Positions 1-12,439 are shown, counted from the stretch's first letter. The stretch: 64,000 nt of DNA from Kingdonia uniflora (GCA_014058105.1 JACGCM010000655.1:2192501-2256500); one strand, 5' to 3'. Numbers and translations are program-made. The notes: generated from the sequence alone by a model not told the origin.

Positions 1-1688
1 ATCATTGAAAAAGCGCCTGATGGTTGCTCCCCGTACGCAAGTTTCAAAAAAGTAAGCCAAGAAGGTAGAGCTAGCACCAGAGAAGGTAAGGAGGAGTTAG
101 CCACAAGGTGGGTAATGTATCGAAAACAGGATTTGAAGAGGGTTGCTCGGGCAGGTAGTTTAGAAGCCGTACAGGCGATGGAAGAGCAGAGCCAACTTGC
201 GTACGGAGAAGGAAATAGAGATTCTTGGTTAAGCCAGGAAAGCAGAAGGAGATAGAATGGGACTGATCTAGCTGCGCTAAGAAGAATGGATGGGCCTGAT
301 CACTCCGGCAGAGTTTAAAAGGGCCTGTAGCCAAGTGAACTTAGGACGTATAGGCTGATTGGGTAGTTAGAGGCATTTGGGCTATGCAGCCATCTCATCT
401 CCTTGGTCTACTATACATAGCGCCTATACTTGGTCTACGCTTCACTCTCGTCCTTTCTGCGCTGCGCTGCGCCTAAACTACTGGGCTCTCGTCTTTTCTT
501 CCTTGGTCTTGGCCTATTGCGTACTACTAGTCCACCTGCGCTTGCCTTAACAAGAACTCTCCAAAGCGCGATGTATGCATAGTTAGGCTGCTACGTGTCG
601 TCATTGGCCTTGGCTTTAAAAAGAGCTACTTTTCTCATCATTTCGGGGAAAGCGTTGCCTTACTGATTCCCCCAGACTCAAGAATGCGCGGGCAGCCTTA
701 GCATAGAGTCGACTCTTTGTCTAAAAAAAGCCATCTGGCTATTCGGCATGATCAAGTGGCTTTGTCTATGGGTGCGGGCATTTTTTAAGGGTCGCTATGT
801 CCTTGTATTTGGAGATAATAGAAAAGAACGCTTTTCGATCAATGGAAAAGAGCTCCTATAGAGATAGAGACAGTACCACTGCGTTCTATGTCCAACGCTT
901 TTTCGATTAGCTATACTAACTGGCTACGTGCTGGTCCGCTATTTCGCCATAGCCCATACTTTCGCGTCACATTAGACTTGACCGTCACCTTACCAACTAG
1001 GATCCTTGCGTGCGTCTTTTCCACATAATTATTTTAGACTTGATCGCCATCTTTCACTGTACGCAAGTTCTTTTAAAACACTCTTAGACTCTTTCGTCAC
1101 ATGGCCTACTGCCGGACCTACCTCAGATTGACTAAGCGCCTTCCTTCTTCTATAGACATTACAAGGATCCTTCGCTAATTCGCTATTTAGGATCCTCCTT
1201 TTAAAGCTAACTCTACCTTTTTTTGCTGCTACCCTTGGGTGATTCTTTTTTTTGGAGTGCGTGAATGAGTCGATTCAAGAGAGGGGTTGAGCTAGGGGGG
1301 CTCCGCCCCTAGGCTCACAAGCTCGGCTTGACTTGCGTACGGTGATCGTAGTTTGGGATGTGCCCCTTGGGATCCAGAGAAGGGGAGTATAAGGTTTGAG
1401 CACGAGCTAAAAAAAGAAAGAGATCCGCGTACGCAAGTCCTAAACTACTGTTGAAGCTAAGAGTAAAGGGAAAGAGATCTCGAGCATCACCTGACTCTTT
1501 TTAAACCCAACCTCCAGAGCGATATCGAAGGAAAGGTAGTTTAGAGCGCTTTTTTTGGAGGTCGATTAGCATGTCTTGTCCACAGGCTCGCTTTTGCTAC
1601 GTGCTAGGTAAGAATAGAACGATCTTGAGATTCTGACTTCCAAGGAGCTTACCCAGCCTTCGATCTTTGTACGCAAGTCGACAAGTTT
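1..1688. other. Spacer made of short dispersed repeats
   Basis: I recognise no gene here. The stretch carries several copies of the ACTTGCGTACG unit (near 32, 190, 1331 and 1429, plus TGTACGCAAGT variants near 1057 and 1668), AGGATCCT palindromes near 993, 1152 and 1186, and CTATAGCTATAG-like strings. The first 20 bases share the string GCGCCTGATGGTTG with the composite repeat at 21550, but the sequence to its right differs. An open frame on the minus strand (71-334) is interrupted by a repeat unit and has no family features, so I do not call it a gene. Confidence 0.6.
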
Positions 1689-2477
1689 TTGAAAAGAGTC
1701 TTGATCTTCCGGGATTCTCTGAACCTCCTACCAGGGAGTCTAGCTGAGTTGGCCAAGACTTTCTGCCCCGAATTGGGTGTGAAGGGAGAATTTAAGCATG
1801 AAGAAGTGACGGTGGCGACGATAGAAAAGCAGAAAGAGCCATTGCTTGCCTACTTGCGCCAAGATATTAGGCTTTTGGCTGGTGTCGTGCAGCGAGCTCA
1901 AGACCTTTTTTGGGAAAAGTATCGAGTTGACATCACTTCGTGTTTAACCCTTTCAGCCCTCGCCATGCTCATCTTTCGAGCCAGATTCTATAAAGAGAAA
2001 GCTTTCCCTATTCATATACCAACCAAGAATCAGGATGCCTTCGAAAAAAACAGGCGTTCTATGGAGGGCATTGTGACGTCTATAGGCCCTACGGAGAGGG
2101 TCTTTACTATTATGACGTCAACTCTCTCTACCCCTTCGTAATGGCCCACTTTCCAATGCCGGGAGGTAGGCCAACGTGGCACGGAAATTGAAAAGGTAGG
2201 GAACTCTCCGAACTATTCGGCTTCTTTAAAGCCTTAGTAGAATGCCCTCCAACCCTAGAAAAGCCTTTTCTTCCAATAAAAGACAAGAACGGCACTTTGC
2301 TATTCCCTAAAGGCAAATTCGTTGGGGTGTTTTTTTCGGAAGAGCTTCTATATGCGCGGGAGTTGGGCTATAAAATAGTCCTTCTAAGACTATACTTTGG
2401 GGGTATTCTTTTGATAAACAGCCGAGTCCATTCTCTTACTTTGTTAGAGAAATCTACAATCACCGGCTACAGGCTAA

Positions 2478-2486
2478 CTTGCGTAC
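2478..2486 (+). repeat. 9-bp micro-insertion CTTGCGTAC in polymerase relic 1
   Basis: It lies between A2477 and G2487 just before motif B. Removing these nine bases turns codons Ala-Asn-Leu-Arg-Thr-Glu-Lys into Ala-Lys-Glu-Lys, the sort of sequence expected upstream of the conserved NSLYGRFG motif. The frame is preserved. The empty state is inferred from family pattern; the second relic does not cover this position. Confidence 0.7.
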
Positions 2487-2828
2487 GGAGAAAGGGGATG
2501 TTGCAATGTCGTTTTTATGTAAGATTCTAATGAACTCTTTATATGGGCGATTTGGTATAAAAACCGAAAGCACTTTGACGGAAGTATGCGAGGAGGCGAG
2601 GTACTTCAAGTTACTAAGGAGGGATGGATTCTTAAAAGCTGAGAAAATAAGCGATCGATACTATTTAGTGAGCTATTTTGGCCATATTGGAAATTCAAGG
2701 GATCCTGACTGGACTCCACCACGGATCACCGCTATTCAAATGGCCGCAGCTATTTCGGGCTATGCTCGAAAGTATGTCTATCCAGTTACGTCAAGGTCCG
2801 ACTGTATATATACAGATATGGATTCCGC

Positions 2829-2837
2829 GTACGCAAG
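2829..2837 (-). repeat. 9-bp micro-insertion (GTACGCAAG) with empty site in relic 2
   Basis: It lies between C2828 and T2838 right after motif C. Relic 1 reads Ser-Ala-Tyr-Ala-Ser-Phe-Leu-Glu-Asn-Pro. Relic 2 at 50879-50905 reads Ser-Ile-Phe-Ile-Glu-Asn-Pro. The only length difference is the three codons of the unit. The empty junction in relic 2 is C50885|T50886. Confidence 0.88.
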
Positions 2838-3162
2838 TTTTCTAGAAAACCCACTACCAGAAGACCAAGTATCCTCCACCGAGCTCGGTAAGTGGAAATT
2901 AGAAAACAAAGTGAAACGAGCGGGGCATCTTCTTGTTTTTTTACAAAAAGCTACTCACTAGAAGTCAAAGAAGAAGGGGGGGTCGTGAAACATAAGGGAC
3001 CGGCAAAAGAACACGCGAATGCTGAGTGGTTTCGGGAGCAATATAAGGACCTCTATCGCACGAAAAGCGTTGAAGTCGAGTTTCACTTTCTGGTGAATTG
3101 GGCTAACCTGACAATCTCGAAAAAAGTCACTCAGATCAGGCTGGGAATCAAAATAGGCACAA

Positions 3163-3170
3163 GTAGTTTA
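3163..3170 (+). repeat. 8-bp micro-insertion GTAGTTTA in polymerase relic 1
   Basis: Relic 1 reads GGCACAA-GTAGTTTA-GGGAGCCGG. Without the 8 bases the frame runs Gly-Thr-Arg-Glu-Pro-Val-Phe-Asp into the conserved tail WIDTVPKEVLDL. With them the frame shifts, which is what is observed. The exact boundary is ambiguous by 2 bp because AG occurs at both ends. Relic 2 carries a different unit at the homologous position (51238-51248). Confidence 0.8.
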
Positions 3171-3969
3171 GGGAGCCGGTGTTTGATAATAAATACTTAT
3201 GGATCGACACGGTTCCTAAAGAAGTCCTAGATCTCGGGGGTGAAGACAATGCGGTACGCGAGATAGAATCAGAGATCCTGGAGCAGGAGCTAGCGAAAAG
3301 CAATAAGGAGAATAGGACCGCTATGTCAATAGAACGTATCGAACAAGAATAGGACGCTACAAGAACGTATCGAACAAGCCTTGGAAGTGGAGCACAAAAG
3401 GAAGGGGAGAAGACAAGCCGAACAATAAGGGTGGAAGACAAGCGCCTTGGAAGTGGAGCACAAGTAGAAGACTTCTACTAGCCAGCAAGAAAGAAAAGAC
3501 AAGTCACCGGTCAGCGCTTCTTTTTTCCTAGCCCGCCAAAAAAACTAGTCATGCCATTAGCGCTGGACCCTCAAGTAGGCGATTTCTTATTAGTAAAGAT
3601 ATGGAAAGCCATAGGAAAGAAAAGCGCCTACCTGAGGTTGATGGTCATCTTCTATTCTTGCGCCGCTATTTATATGCTTTCGGCGCTTTGGACCCTTTTT
3701 TTAGAAGCCAAAACGCTACTAGCACCAGGTTATGCACGCTACTTTCTTAAGGCGTTTGTGAGGTAGGTTCTTCTTTATAGGCTCCTTCGCTTTCAGGGTT
3801 TGGTCTTCACAGGCCGTCTATGCCTAAAAAAAACCGACGAATAGGTAGCTTTGGGGCAAGATCTGTGTTTTGGAACTTGCGTACGTGGAGTTAAGTTGCA
3901 TGTCTTAGATAGCAACCCGCTAAAACACACGCAAAGAAAGGCAAGATCGAAATGGGTCTTGGTAGCAAA

Positions 3970-3990
3970 CTTGCGTACGAACTTGCGTAC
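3970..3990 (+). repeat. Two adjacent 9-bp units three bases apart
   Basis: CTTGCGTAC occurs at 3970-3978 and 3982-3990, separated by GAA. Removing both leaves AGCAAAGAAGAAAAGAAGG, a simple purine-rich string in which both insertion points are A-G steps. This fits two independent insertions at neighbouring AG dinucleotides. Confidence 0.7.
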
Positions 3991-6900
3991 GAAAAGAAGG
4001 GAGGAAACTATATCCAACGCAAGAAAGAAACCAACGCAAGAAAGAAAACTCTATAGATCTGCGTCGGCTTTATAGCTAGAACGAAACCCGCTTAATTAAT
4101 ACTGGTCAACCGAAGTCTTACGGTACCCTAACAATAGGATACTCTTTCGGATCCACAAGGTGCTGCGAGCATATAAGCCCTCCAAAAAAAGACGCCCGTC
4201 TTCTTTTTCGTTCGATCCTTATGTTGTTGCATTGGCGAGAGTGGTAGGTATTTTCTTCTAGCTTTTAGAACCATCTAGGTAGGATCCTAAACTACGAGCT
4301 AGCAAGGAGAGGAGCCGTAGGTAGCCTAGTTAAGCATTGTAGAGTCAATTAGAGCTAGAACTCTTTTGGAGGTGGACAACAAGATAAGCAGATTGAGTTA
4401 GAACTCTTTTGGACTTGCGTACGGTGTTTAAACTACATCTGTGATTTTCCATAAAATATACATTACGCTAAAGCTAGGGGGTTAGAGGGAGGATGTTGCT
4501 AGTGGTCTATAGGCGACCAGCGCTTTCTCGTACTATAAGAGACAAGACAGACACACCGCTTCGATTACTATAGAGAAGAGACTATAGACATTAGAGAAGA
4601 GACAACACGGAGCTTCGACGCGTTGTAGTCGTAATGTCTATAGTCGCTCGCAGTTCTGCCTTTCACCCTACGAGTCCTACAGTGGCCAAGGCATGAATGA
4701 GTAGTTAGGGGCCTCCTTAACTACGCTGCAACACACCCATTGCCACCCGTCATCTTTGCTTTGCCAACGCTTTTTCTATCTCCAAAGCTATGCTATTTCG
4801 ATCCTTAAAAAAAATAGGACAAACGTAGGATTAGGATAAAAAAGAAAATAGGCGTTGAAGCTAGTAGTTACAGCTAGATTTCTCATTCGAAGCCCTAGGA
4901 AGAGATGCTAACCCGGCAGGTGCGACTAGCCCCAAAAATATGAGAAGAAGAGGCGCGGAACCTTCGGCATAGTGGTACGCGTGAATAGCGATCGCATCCG
5001 GGCTACAATAGGAACTTAAACCCCTTCTATATACATAGTTTTAAATAGCTCTTTTATTTTTGGCGTACGCAAGTCTAACGGCTATTCTAACAGAAAGCTA
5101 CCTCTCTTTCTTGCTGTGGATTTGATCTGCGTACGCAAGTTTCTAAAAAAAGGGAGCTAGGATCCTTTCTTGCTGCTTTGCTTTCTAAACTACGCTGGTG
5201 ATTTCTTGCTCTTCCTACAAGATCTAACACTAGGTCTCTAAAGCCACGAAAACTAGGTCTAATACCTTATCCACGAGAAAGAAGAACAATAAAAAGCAAC
5301 CGGTAATGCGGTAATGTTTGGAGACAACCAACTGATAGACATTACTTAGGTGCCGTCGTGGCATTAAATCGTCGGTAAGTAGACCCACCAAGATAAGCGA
5401 GATTGAGTTAGCTTTCTTTTAGTGGAGTTAAGTGAGCCAGAAGCCAGAGGAGTTATGGTATTTTTAAAAGCAAGCGACTTGCGTACGGTGAGCCGAGGAT
5501 CCTAGGCGAATAGCGTAGAAATAGCAATAGTGTTAGCGGTAAAAGAAAGAGGATCCTAGGCTTTTGTAGTTTAGAAGACGATGGAAAAAATGAGAAGCAG
5601 GTAGTTATGGTATTTTTAAAAGCAAGTGGAGCTAGTAAAAAAACTTGCGTACGAGGATCCTAGCTATGGGTTGTTATATATAAGGATAAGGAGGCTCGGG
5701 TTACCCACTTCATGGGTTACCGGGGGTGGTGCTGTTATATAAACGTTGGAGGTGCGAGTTAAAGGAAATCAAATAGGAGGCTTCAAAAGGAGTTACCCAC
5801 TTCAAGGGTTACCGGAGGTTTAAAGGCTTTCTTTTCTTTTAGAGCGTCAGTTAAACTTGCGTACGAAGAAGGTACTAAGGAAAAGAGGTGGTGCTAGTAA
5901 AAGAAAGAGGATCCTAGTAGCTTTAGCAAGGTTAAGGCGTCAGTTAAAGAAGCCGGACTTGCGTACGTTTAAAAGGGTTAAAGCTAGCTTCTGTTAGGAC
6001 TTGCGTACGTTAAAAAGGGCTAGAGGTGCTAGCTTCTGTTAGGACTTGCGTACGTTTAAAAGAGTTCTGTTAGGGTTTTAAAAAGAAGCCGGAGGAACTA
6101 AGGAAAAGAGGTGTTTTCCAAAGCCATTAGCCAAAGGCGAGTTAGGAGTTATGGTATTTTAAAAGCAACCGGAGGTTTAAAGCCATTAGAGCTCTTTTCT
6201 TTTAGAGGTGGAGCTATGTGCGCTAACTTGCGTGCGGTGTAAAAAGCCAACAACAAAGGTCAGCTGGAAAAGACCTAAGATTGGGTCCTAAAAGAAAGCT
6301 CGGATGTCTCTAGGCCTAGTTGCATCCGCTGCTTCAGTTGTTGGAAGTCCAAAACTGTTAGGAGCAGCATTGGTTTAAGGCTTTCTACCAAAGTCGAAAT
6401 AGGCTACGGGTCTACAGTCGAAATGGGAGCACAGCATTGGTTTAAGGCTTTCTACCCAAGTCGAAATAGGAGCACAGCATTGGTTTTGGCTTTCTACTCT
6501 GTCTACGGGTCTACCGCCTATTTTCTCCTTTCCGCTGCTTTTTTAACGTACGCAAGTGACGCCTATTTTCTCTATAGCGCTTTATTTTGGAAGATGGATG
6601 ACGACGTCTTTTCCTTAGCTTAGCTAGTAGGGATACGTTCGGTGTGTTGCACAGCATTGAAGCTTTCTTTTGGCAGTGCTTCAGTAGTCCAACCCCTATG
6701 TGGCAGTGCTTCAGTAGTCCAACCCCTATGCTTATGGAGTCCAAAGCAAGACTCCGAAGCCAGGCTTTTTACAAGGAAAAGGAGTCAAAGCTTGCAGCTT
6801 CTTTCATAGCGAGTTTGGAAAGAGTAGCTAGGTAGTTAGAGCGCATTTTTCTTTCTAACTACTTTTGGCCTTGAGTTCTTTCTTGGTGGATTCTTTACTT

Positions 6901-8201
6901 GCCGGATATTCTTTCTTGCTGGAACTCACACCCTGCACTTTTAAAACCGAACTTGCGTACGACGAAACCTGGGACCTAAACCTGAACACGAAACCTATGC
7001 ACTTTTAAAACCGAACACGAAACCTGCACACGCCCTAAACCTGCACTTTTAAAACCGAAGAGTTGTGCCATTATAGACATCGGTTAGGTTGCCCTTTTAA
7101 AAGGGATTTCTCCTCTAAGCCCCAGATAAGCGAGATTGAGTTAGTGCCAGAATGACCGGGACATTTGCAAGACGATCACGGAGTCCGGAGTGCCATAGAT
7201 TTGAACGAATCAACTGACGCCCTAGTTCACTTTGATTCAAAGAAACTGTAGTTTGGAAGCCGGTAAACAATGAAAGAAAAGCAAAAAGAAAAGCGTGAGT
7301 TTTTTTTGTGGATAAAAAGAAGGTAGCCTAAAGATTAGAGAGGTGTTAATAATTTCTTTTGAAAGAAAGCTGTGAAAGCGTGGAGCGTAGATCAAGGATC
7401 CTAGTGAGAAGAAGGAGTTATGTCTTTGGTTGCTAAAGCTAGGATCCTCAGAAGGTAGTTTGGAGGTGTTAATAATTTCTTTTGAAAGAAAGCTGTGAAA
7501 GCGTGAGCCTAAAGTCTTTTAGCAAAAGAATAGGTTCAAAAGTTTGAAAAGAGCTCTTTTGAAAGAAAGCTAAAAGAGAAAGCGTGAGCAAGGATCCTAG
7601 AAGGATCCTAGCTCTAAAGAAGGCCGCCAAAAAAAGGATCCTCTTTTTTTTTGGACTTGCGTACGGTGGGAGTTATGGTATTTTAAAAGCAACCGGAGGC
7701 TTGGGTGTGTTTTAGAGGTGATGCTCTTTTGGCGATGAAAGAAAGTTGCAAGTGCTTAAGGGTTAAGGTGTTTTCCAGCTGTTAGAAAGCCATTAGCCTA
7801 AAGGCCACTAGCGTAGCAAGTAGTGGTAATGTCTAAAGCCATTATTTAAAACAAAAGATAGTTTAGCGGAGGGTTAAAAAAAAGAAGGAGTAGTGTTGGT
7901 CCTTTTATATAGAAGTTAAGCGTGACTTGCGTACGTTTAAAGGTATTTCAGACCGTAGTTTAGAAGCAATTAGAGGCTTATCTTAAAAAAAGAAAGAGGT
8001 GGAGTAGCCAAAGGCAAGTGGAGTTAGGTTTAGGTAGCCGGAGGGAACTCTTTTCAAACTTTGGACCAGAGGTGGACAGAGCCATTTAAAACAGAGGCGG
8101 GGTGTGGGGTAAGGTAGCCTTTCAAAAACGCAGAGGTGTGGAGCTCTTTTCTTTTAGCTCTAAATAGGAGGATCCTTAAAGAAAAGAGTGAAAAGACGTA
8201 A

Positions 8202-8444
8202 GTGCGAGTTAAGAACATTTGCGCTAAAGAGATGTTGGTCCTATTCTATGATATAGGAAGACCAATTTCGAGCGCTTCGAAAACCGAGTTATCCAGTTTT
8301 AAAACGCTTTCTTTCTTTGCCGCTAGTTTAGGAACCCAGGAGGAGCCTCCCTTGCGTGTCCAAAACAACTCTCTACGTACGCAAGTTCTTTTCTTAGTTG
8401 GGGAAACTTGCGTACGCGGAAAGAAATTTGATGACCAGAGCTAA
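8202..8444 (+). pseudogene. Open-frame relic with partial second copy near 62.4 kb
   Basis: The frame contains the hydrophobic-leaning string LSSFKTLSFFAASLGTQ and ends FDDQS-stop. DNA at 62420-62575 shares CTTGCCGCTAGTTTAGGAAC-like and TATGACCAGAGC-like segments in the same order, so both derive from one ancestral sequence. Two 9-bp units interrupt this copy near 8374 and 8406. The protein family is not recognised and there is no convincing start, so this is treated as a relic. Confidence 0.35.
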
Positions 8445-8853
8445 CGAATAGGATGGATTCGTTTAAAAGCGTGTGGCTTTTGATGATGGAAAAGAAGCAG
8501 GAATACGGGCCGCTTAGAGCTTCGTTTCACTAGGGGGTTTGTCTATCAGTCTCTTTTCCTTCATCCCTTGAATCTACTGATAGACAAAGCTACTACGCCT
8601 ACACCCGACTTAGGGGGGATCCTTCTCTCTTTCTTCCACTCTTGGTGCAGCAAGAAAGGCCCTGCCCTATTCAAGACCGCTGTTAGCTAGTAGGCTATAG
8701 CAATGGTCACTTTATGCTCCTTTTAAGAAGTCTCTCCGTACGCAAGTCCGTAGTTCATCAGGTTCAGGAACCCATATCGTAGGCAAGCCCTGCTAACCAC
8801 GGGTGTGTTGAAGACATAGGGTAGTGAAAACAGCGGCGGAATAGCTGTTTTTT

Positions 8854-8907
8854 TTAAGGGAAGAAGGCTTATTTTAAAAATTAAGGGAAGAAGGCTTATT
8901 TTAAAAA
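8854..8907 (+). repeat. 27-bp tandem duplication
   Basis: The unit starting TTAAGGGAAGAAGGC and ending TTTTAAAAA is present at 8854-8880 and again at 8881-8907, head to tail and identical. Confidence 0.9.
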
Positions 8908-8941
8908 AGAGCTAGGATAGGATCTATGCTCTAAATAGATA

Positions 8942-9011
8942 GCTATCTATGCAGGATTTGTGACTCCCAACAGGTTCTGCTATCTATGCAGGATTTGTGA
9001 CTCCCAACAGG
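8942..9011 (+). repeat. 33-bp direct repeat, two copies
   Basis: The unit GCTATCTATGCAGGATTTG followed by TGACTCCCAACAGG is present at 8942-8974 and 8979-9011, separated by TTCT. The copies are identical. Confidence 0.9.
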
Positions 9012-10302
9012 AGAAGATCTACGCATGCTATCCCAGAGGACTTTAAATAGGATAATTTTAATTTGGCAAAAAAAGGCCTACACGATGCGATTGGCTAGGG
9101 CGTAGTCTGAACCTGCTGCGGCCTAGAGCTCTACCTATTCGTTCGCGCTATGTCTAAGCGTTGGTAGGGTGTTATAGTTTGGCGAGAGTTTTCATGCATT
9201 ACAGGCGCACTATTCTACCATATCCATCTAGGAGCTTCTTTCCCCCCTCTGCCTGACGATCAACATCGCCTACCTTTCCCTTTTTTAAACAGGTGGAATG
9301 ATCTTTTATTTCGTGCTACCCCCGCAGCTATACCTCTTGACCGGAATCCTCTTGATTCAAACAACTAGCATTTTTCGTTTTCGACGCGATCTCAAGGCAT
9401 AGAAAAGGCTAGCACAAGGGCGTCATAAGAAGTAGAAAGCATCTCTCTCATGCATGGACCAGAGAAGTTCTTACACCCCAAAAAGACATCTCGACACTGG
9501 CTTCTCATTTTGGGGGCCCCATCAGCAACAAAAACAAGCAAAAAGAGAAGTGTCGTGTGCCAACGTATAAAGTAGCTATGTCTGATGAAAAGGGCAGGAT
9601 TGGTACTCGCTCTGCACCACAGGTTGTAAATGCTAGGGTTTTTACCCTAGGATCTCATCTCCGGTTGGGAATGCAATGCTAAGGTCTAGCTCCAACTATT
9701 CTAGGTATGGCTAGGGTATCCTAGGACTTCTCCTTTTTGGAAGCGCTGTGGCTTCACTCTTGGCCTTGTCTATTCTATAGCTATAGTCTTTTGGATCTAG
9801 AAGGCATGGGCGCTTTTCTTTGGCTTGGACTTAGAGGAAGGATCCTATGCGCTGGTCGAAAACAAAAAATGCAACTGTAGAAAAGCGGCGGCGTTTGTTG
9901 CTGCAGAACTGCTGAGGACTAGTAGTAGCCCATCTAAGCAGAAGGTTTTTGTAGTTTACTTGCGTACGGGGAAGACTATACAAAACAAAGTGGGGCTAGT
10001 AGGCCCGGGGAATACTAGGACTTCGAAGAGCAATCACTTTTTGTCTATCATACGTCGATACCGTTTTTGTCTTTGCGGCTTCACCCTATTGCCCGGGAGA
10101 GCTAAGGTTCCGGGTTCTAATTCTCTTGACGAGATCCATCTCTAACTACTTCCAGCTATTCTTGATTGCTGGGCTTTAAAAGGAGGAGCCGAAGGTATAG
10201 CTAGAGTTAGGTAGCCGTTAGGCGGGGTTAAAAGGTAGTTTAGCAACAGAATAGGTAGGATCCTAAACAACTTGCGTACGGTGAAAAAGAGCTATTTTAA
10301 AA

Positions 10303-10353
10303 CGGATAAATAGTGGATGATGGAAAATAGGATCCAAACTACAAACTACGTAA
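10303..10353 (+). repeat. 51-bp repeat shared with 56050-56100
   Basis: This segment is identical to 56050-56100. It joins two arms at a GGATCC core: GGATGATGGAAAATA on the left and CAAACTACAAACTACGTAA on the right. It illustrates how the short units are combined into longer repeats. Confidence 0.9.
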
Positions 10354-12228
10354 TGTATATAGTAGCGCGGGAGTTTTTAAAAGAGTAAAAGGAGGTAGCC
10401 GAAGGTGGAATCCAGAGGTGGAGCTACGATGTAGGATCCTTGCTCTTCCTTACTTAGCTGACGCTTCCAACGCTTTAAGGCATGCACCACTGAAAAACCT
10501 TATGTGAACAAGAAAATAAGGGGATCGCTTTAAAATAGGTCTCTAAATACACGCAAACTAGGTCTAAAAAAAAAATCCACGCACTTTAAAATAAGGTCTC
10601 TCATTCACCGTACGCAAGTCCGGGAAAAACGGTCTCTACTATAAATCCACGCAAACTAGGTACGCTTTTAAATAGGTCATATATAAAAGAGTGAGACATG
10701 ACGATCAGGTATAGGGTACGATGACCAGAAAGTGAAAGATGACGGAAAAGATTACCTGGTTGTGACGCCCCACCTCCGGTGTCCTCTCGCTATTGACGAG
10801 AAAACCTTTGCACGTCACGAAGCGCACATGACCGGAAAGTGGATACAGTGTTTAAAAAGGCCGACGCATCTTTCCTTTTCGGTTCCTTCCGCCGTATAGA
10901 GGCCGTTCAGGCTGTGCATTTCTAAGACCTAAACACCAGCACTATAGAGACCAAGCAGGCCAGGCCTACTAATTCGTCATCTTAGACTTTTCCGTCATGC
11001 GTGAAGTTTCTCGTGCTGGGTTTAAAAGGAAAGCAAGAGCGTCTCTTTGATGAGCGCGTGAGCTATGTAAAAACGCCTTGGAAGCCTTAGCTCTCTCCAA
11101 CACACCCAGTGCGTTATAGCCACTAGCCCTAAACTACGCAAGAAAAGAATAGGCTTTCTCAAATCCGTAGTTGTAGTTTAGGGCGCTTTTGCTTTAGTGA
11201 AACTCCAGTAAGAGATCTAGGAAGGATCCTCGGTGGCTACTTCTTATCATCCGTCTCTAAACTACTTAACTCCTTTTAAAGCCCAACTCTTTTTAACGTA
11301 CGCAAGTCCGGCTACTAGCAAGAAAGAGAGAAATCGTTGGCTAAACTTTTGCGCAAGATACTTAGTGGAATAGCTCAGCGTCTCTTACGTTGTAAAAGAC
11401 AAGAAGGATCCTTGGCGGGGTGATAACAAGAGAAGAAGAAGAAAGACAAGAATTTGCTTGTCTTTTTTCTACGACCGCTACGCTCCTTCTAGAGTGATAA
11501 GCGAAAGTAGCAGCGTGGAATCTATGGACAAAGGTTTAGAGCACTAGAAAGGTACTTGCGTACGCCGAAAGATAAGGTAGCAAAATAAGGTTCTGTTAGA
11601 GCTAAGAGATTGAGTTAGAATAGCACCAGAGGTAGCAAAATAAGGTTCTGTTAGAATAGACATTACGCCAAAAGAAAGCTAAAAAAAGCGTGACTTGCGT
11701 ACGTTTAAAGTAAGACAAGCATGAAACTTGCGTACGAAAAGAGCAAACTCATTGGACACCGGAGGCTAAAAAAAACCTGAGGTGGGACTTGCGTACGTCA
11801 AAAGGAAGCCAGAGGCATGAGTAAAAAGAAGCGAGATAAGCGAGGACAAAAAGAGTCAATTAGAGCTGTGAGTTAAAGAAGCCGGAGGAAGGGCCGGGTG
11901 ATCCACTCTGACCATCATGAAGCTCGGGAAGCTCGGGGGAAAGTGAAACTCCGAGGAAGTAGACGTCCGAAGACTTGCACATTTCAGAAGTATAGGACTC
12001 GGAAGACATGTAGGAAGAAAGAAGAAGAAGAAGCGGACCCACAGGTAGCTATTTGCTTCGTCATAGGCTTCGACCTTTCATTCCCAAGCGCCTTTAGCGA
12101 TAGGTCGTCTACTTACTATAGCTATGTATTGAGTTAGAACTCTTTTGGAGGTGGACTTTTTTAGGAGGCGGAAAGAGGCTAGGGGTGTGCTGCGGAAAGA
12201 GGCTAGGAGTTAAATAAGAGTCGGGGCG

Positions 12229-12439
12229 ATGGTTGCGTCGTTGGTAAGTCAACCTTTTTCGCTCCAAAAACCGGGGACTCCCCTCACTGGAATCAGAAAT
12301 ATCGTTCTCGCGACAGAAGAAGAAAGAAAGGATTTGCAACCTATTCGCCTAGTAAGGGAGATCGGAGCGAAAACAGGAGAAGTCCTTTATGAGGAAACCC
12401 ATTACCCCAACTATCAAGATGACCGCTACATAAAAGGAC
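12229..12439 (+). pseudogene. Protein-like open frame, family unknown
   Basis: The frame is free of the dispersed units for about 200 bases and reads like a real charged protein (RNIVLATEEERKDLQPIRL, then VREIGAKTGEVLYEETHYP). After roughly residue 75 it runs into an A-run and repeat material, so the end is broken. It could be an eroded plasmid or nuclear gene piece. No family is recognised. Confidence 0.35.

Larger units (their letters stand above)
1689..3429 (+). pseudogene. dpo: Decayed B-family DNA polymerase (linear-plasmid type), relic 1
   Basis: An intact protein of this family would be a protein-primed DNA polymerase replicating linear mitochondrial plasmids. The pieces appear in the correct order in changing frames. 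There is an exonuclease III-type motif YLRQD at 1851-1865 in a segment beginning FRDSLNLLPGSL; motif A ([13 protein letters not shown]) near 2105-2143 in another frame; then TLLFPKGKFVGVFF near 2290; motif B (KILMNSLYGRFG) at 2521-2556; motif C as YTDMDS at 2809-2826 (usual form YTDTDS, so the second Thr is Met); then HKGPAKEHANAEW and a charged, coiled-coil-like tail. A stop lies near 2187, with frame changes near 2057, 2395, 2942 and 3163. The 5' part with exonuclease motifs I and II is missing. About 580 codons remain, against roughly 900 or more usual in the family. The tail (3330-3429) repeats the strings GAACGTATCGAACAAG and CCTTGGAAGTGGAGCACAA. Three short repeat units interrupt the relic. 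Family call is strong; loss of function is clear. Confidence 0.9.
3430..12228. other. Repeat-mosaic spacer, no recognisable gene
   Basis: This stretch is made almost wholly of recurring units. ACTTGCGTACG occurs about 27 times; CTAAACTAC/GTAGTTTAG, AGGATCCT, TTTAAA and purine-rich connector strings such as AAGCCGGAGG recur throughout. Between 5.6 and 8.2 kb the strings GTTATGGTATTTTTAAAAGCAA and GAAAGAAAGCTGTGAAAGCG appear repeatedly. Open frames here (for example 3551-3766 and 6423-6623) have no domain features and cross repeat units. Confidence 0.6.

Noticed and set aside
71..334. 87-codon minus-strand open frame
   Set aside because: It is interrupted by a 9-bp unit (LRTQV string) and has no family features or neighbours supporting a gene.
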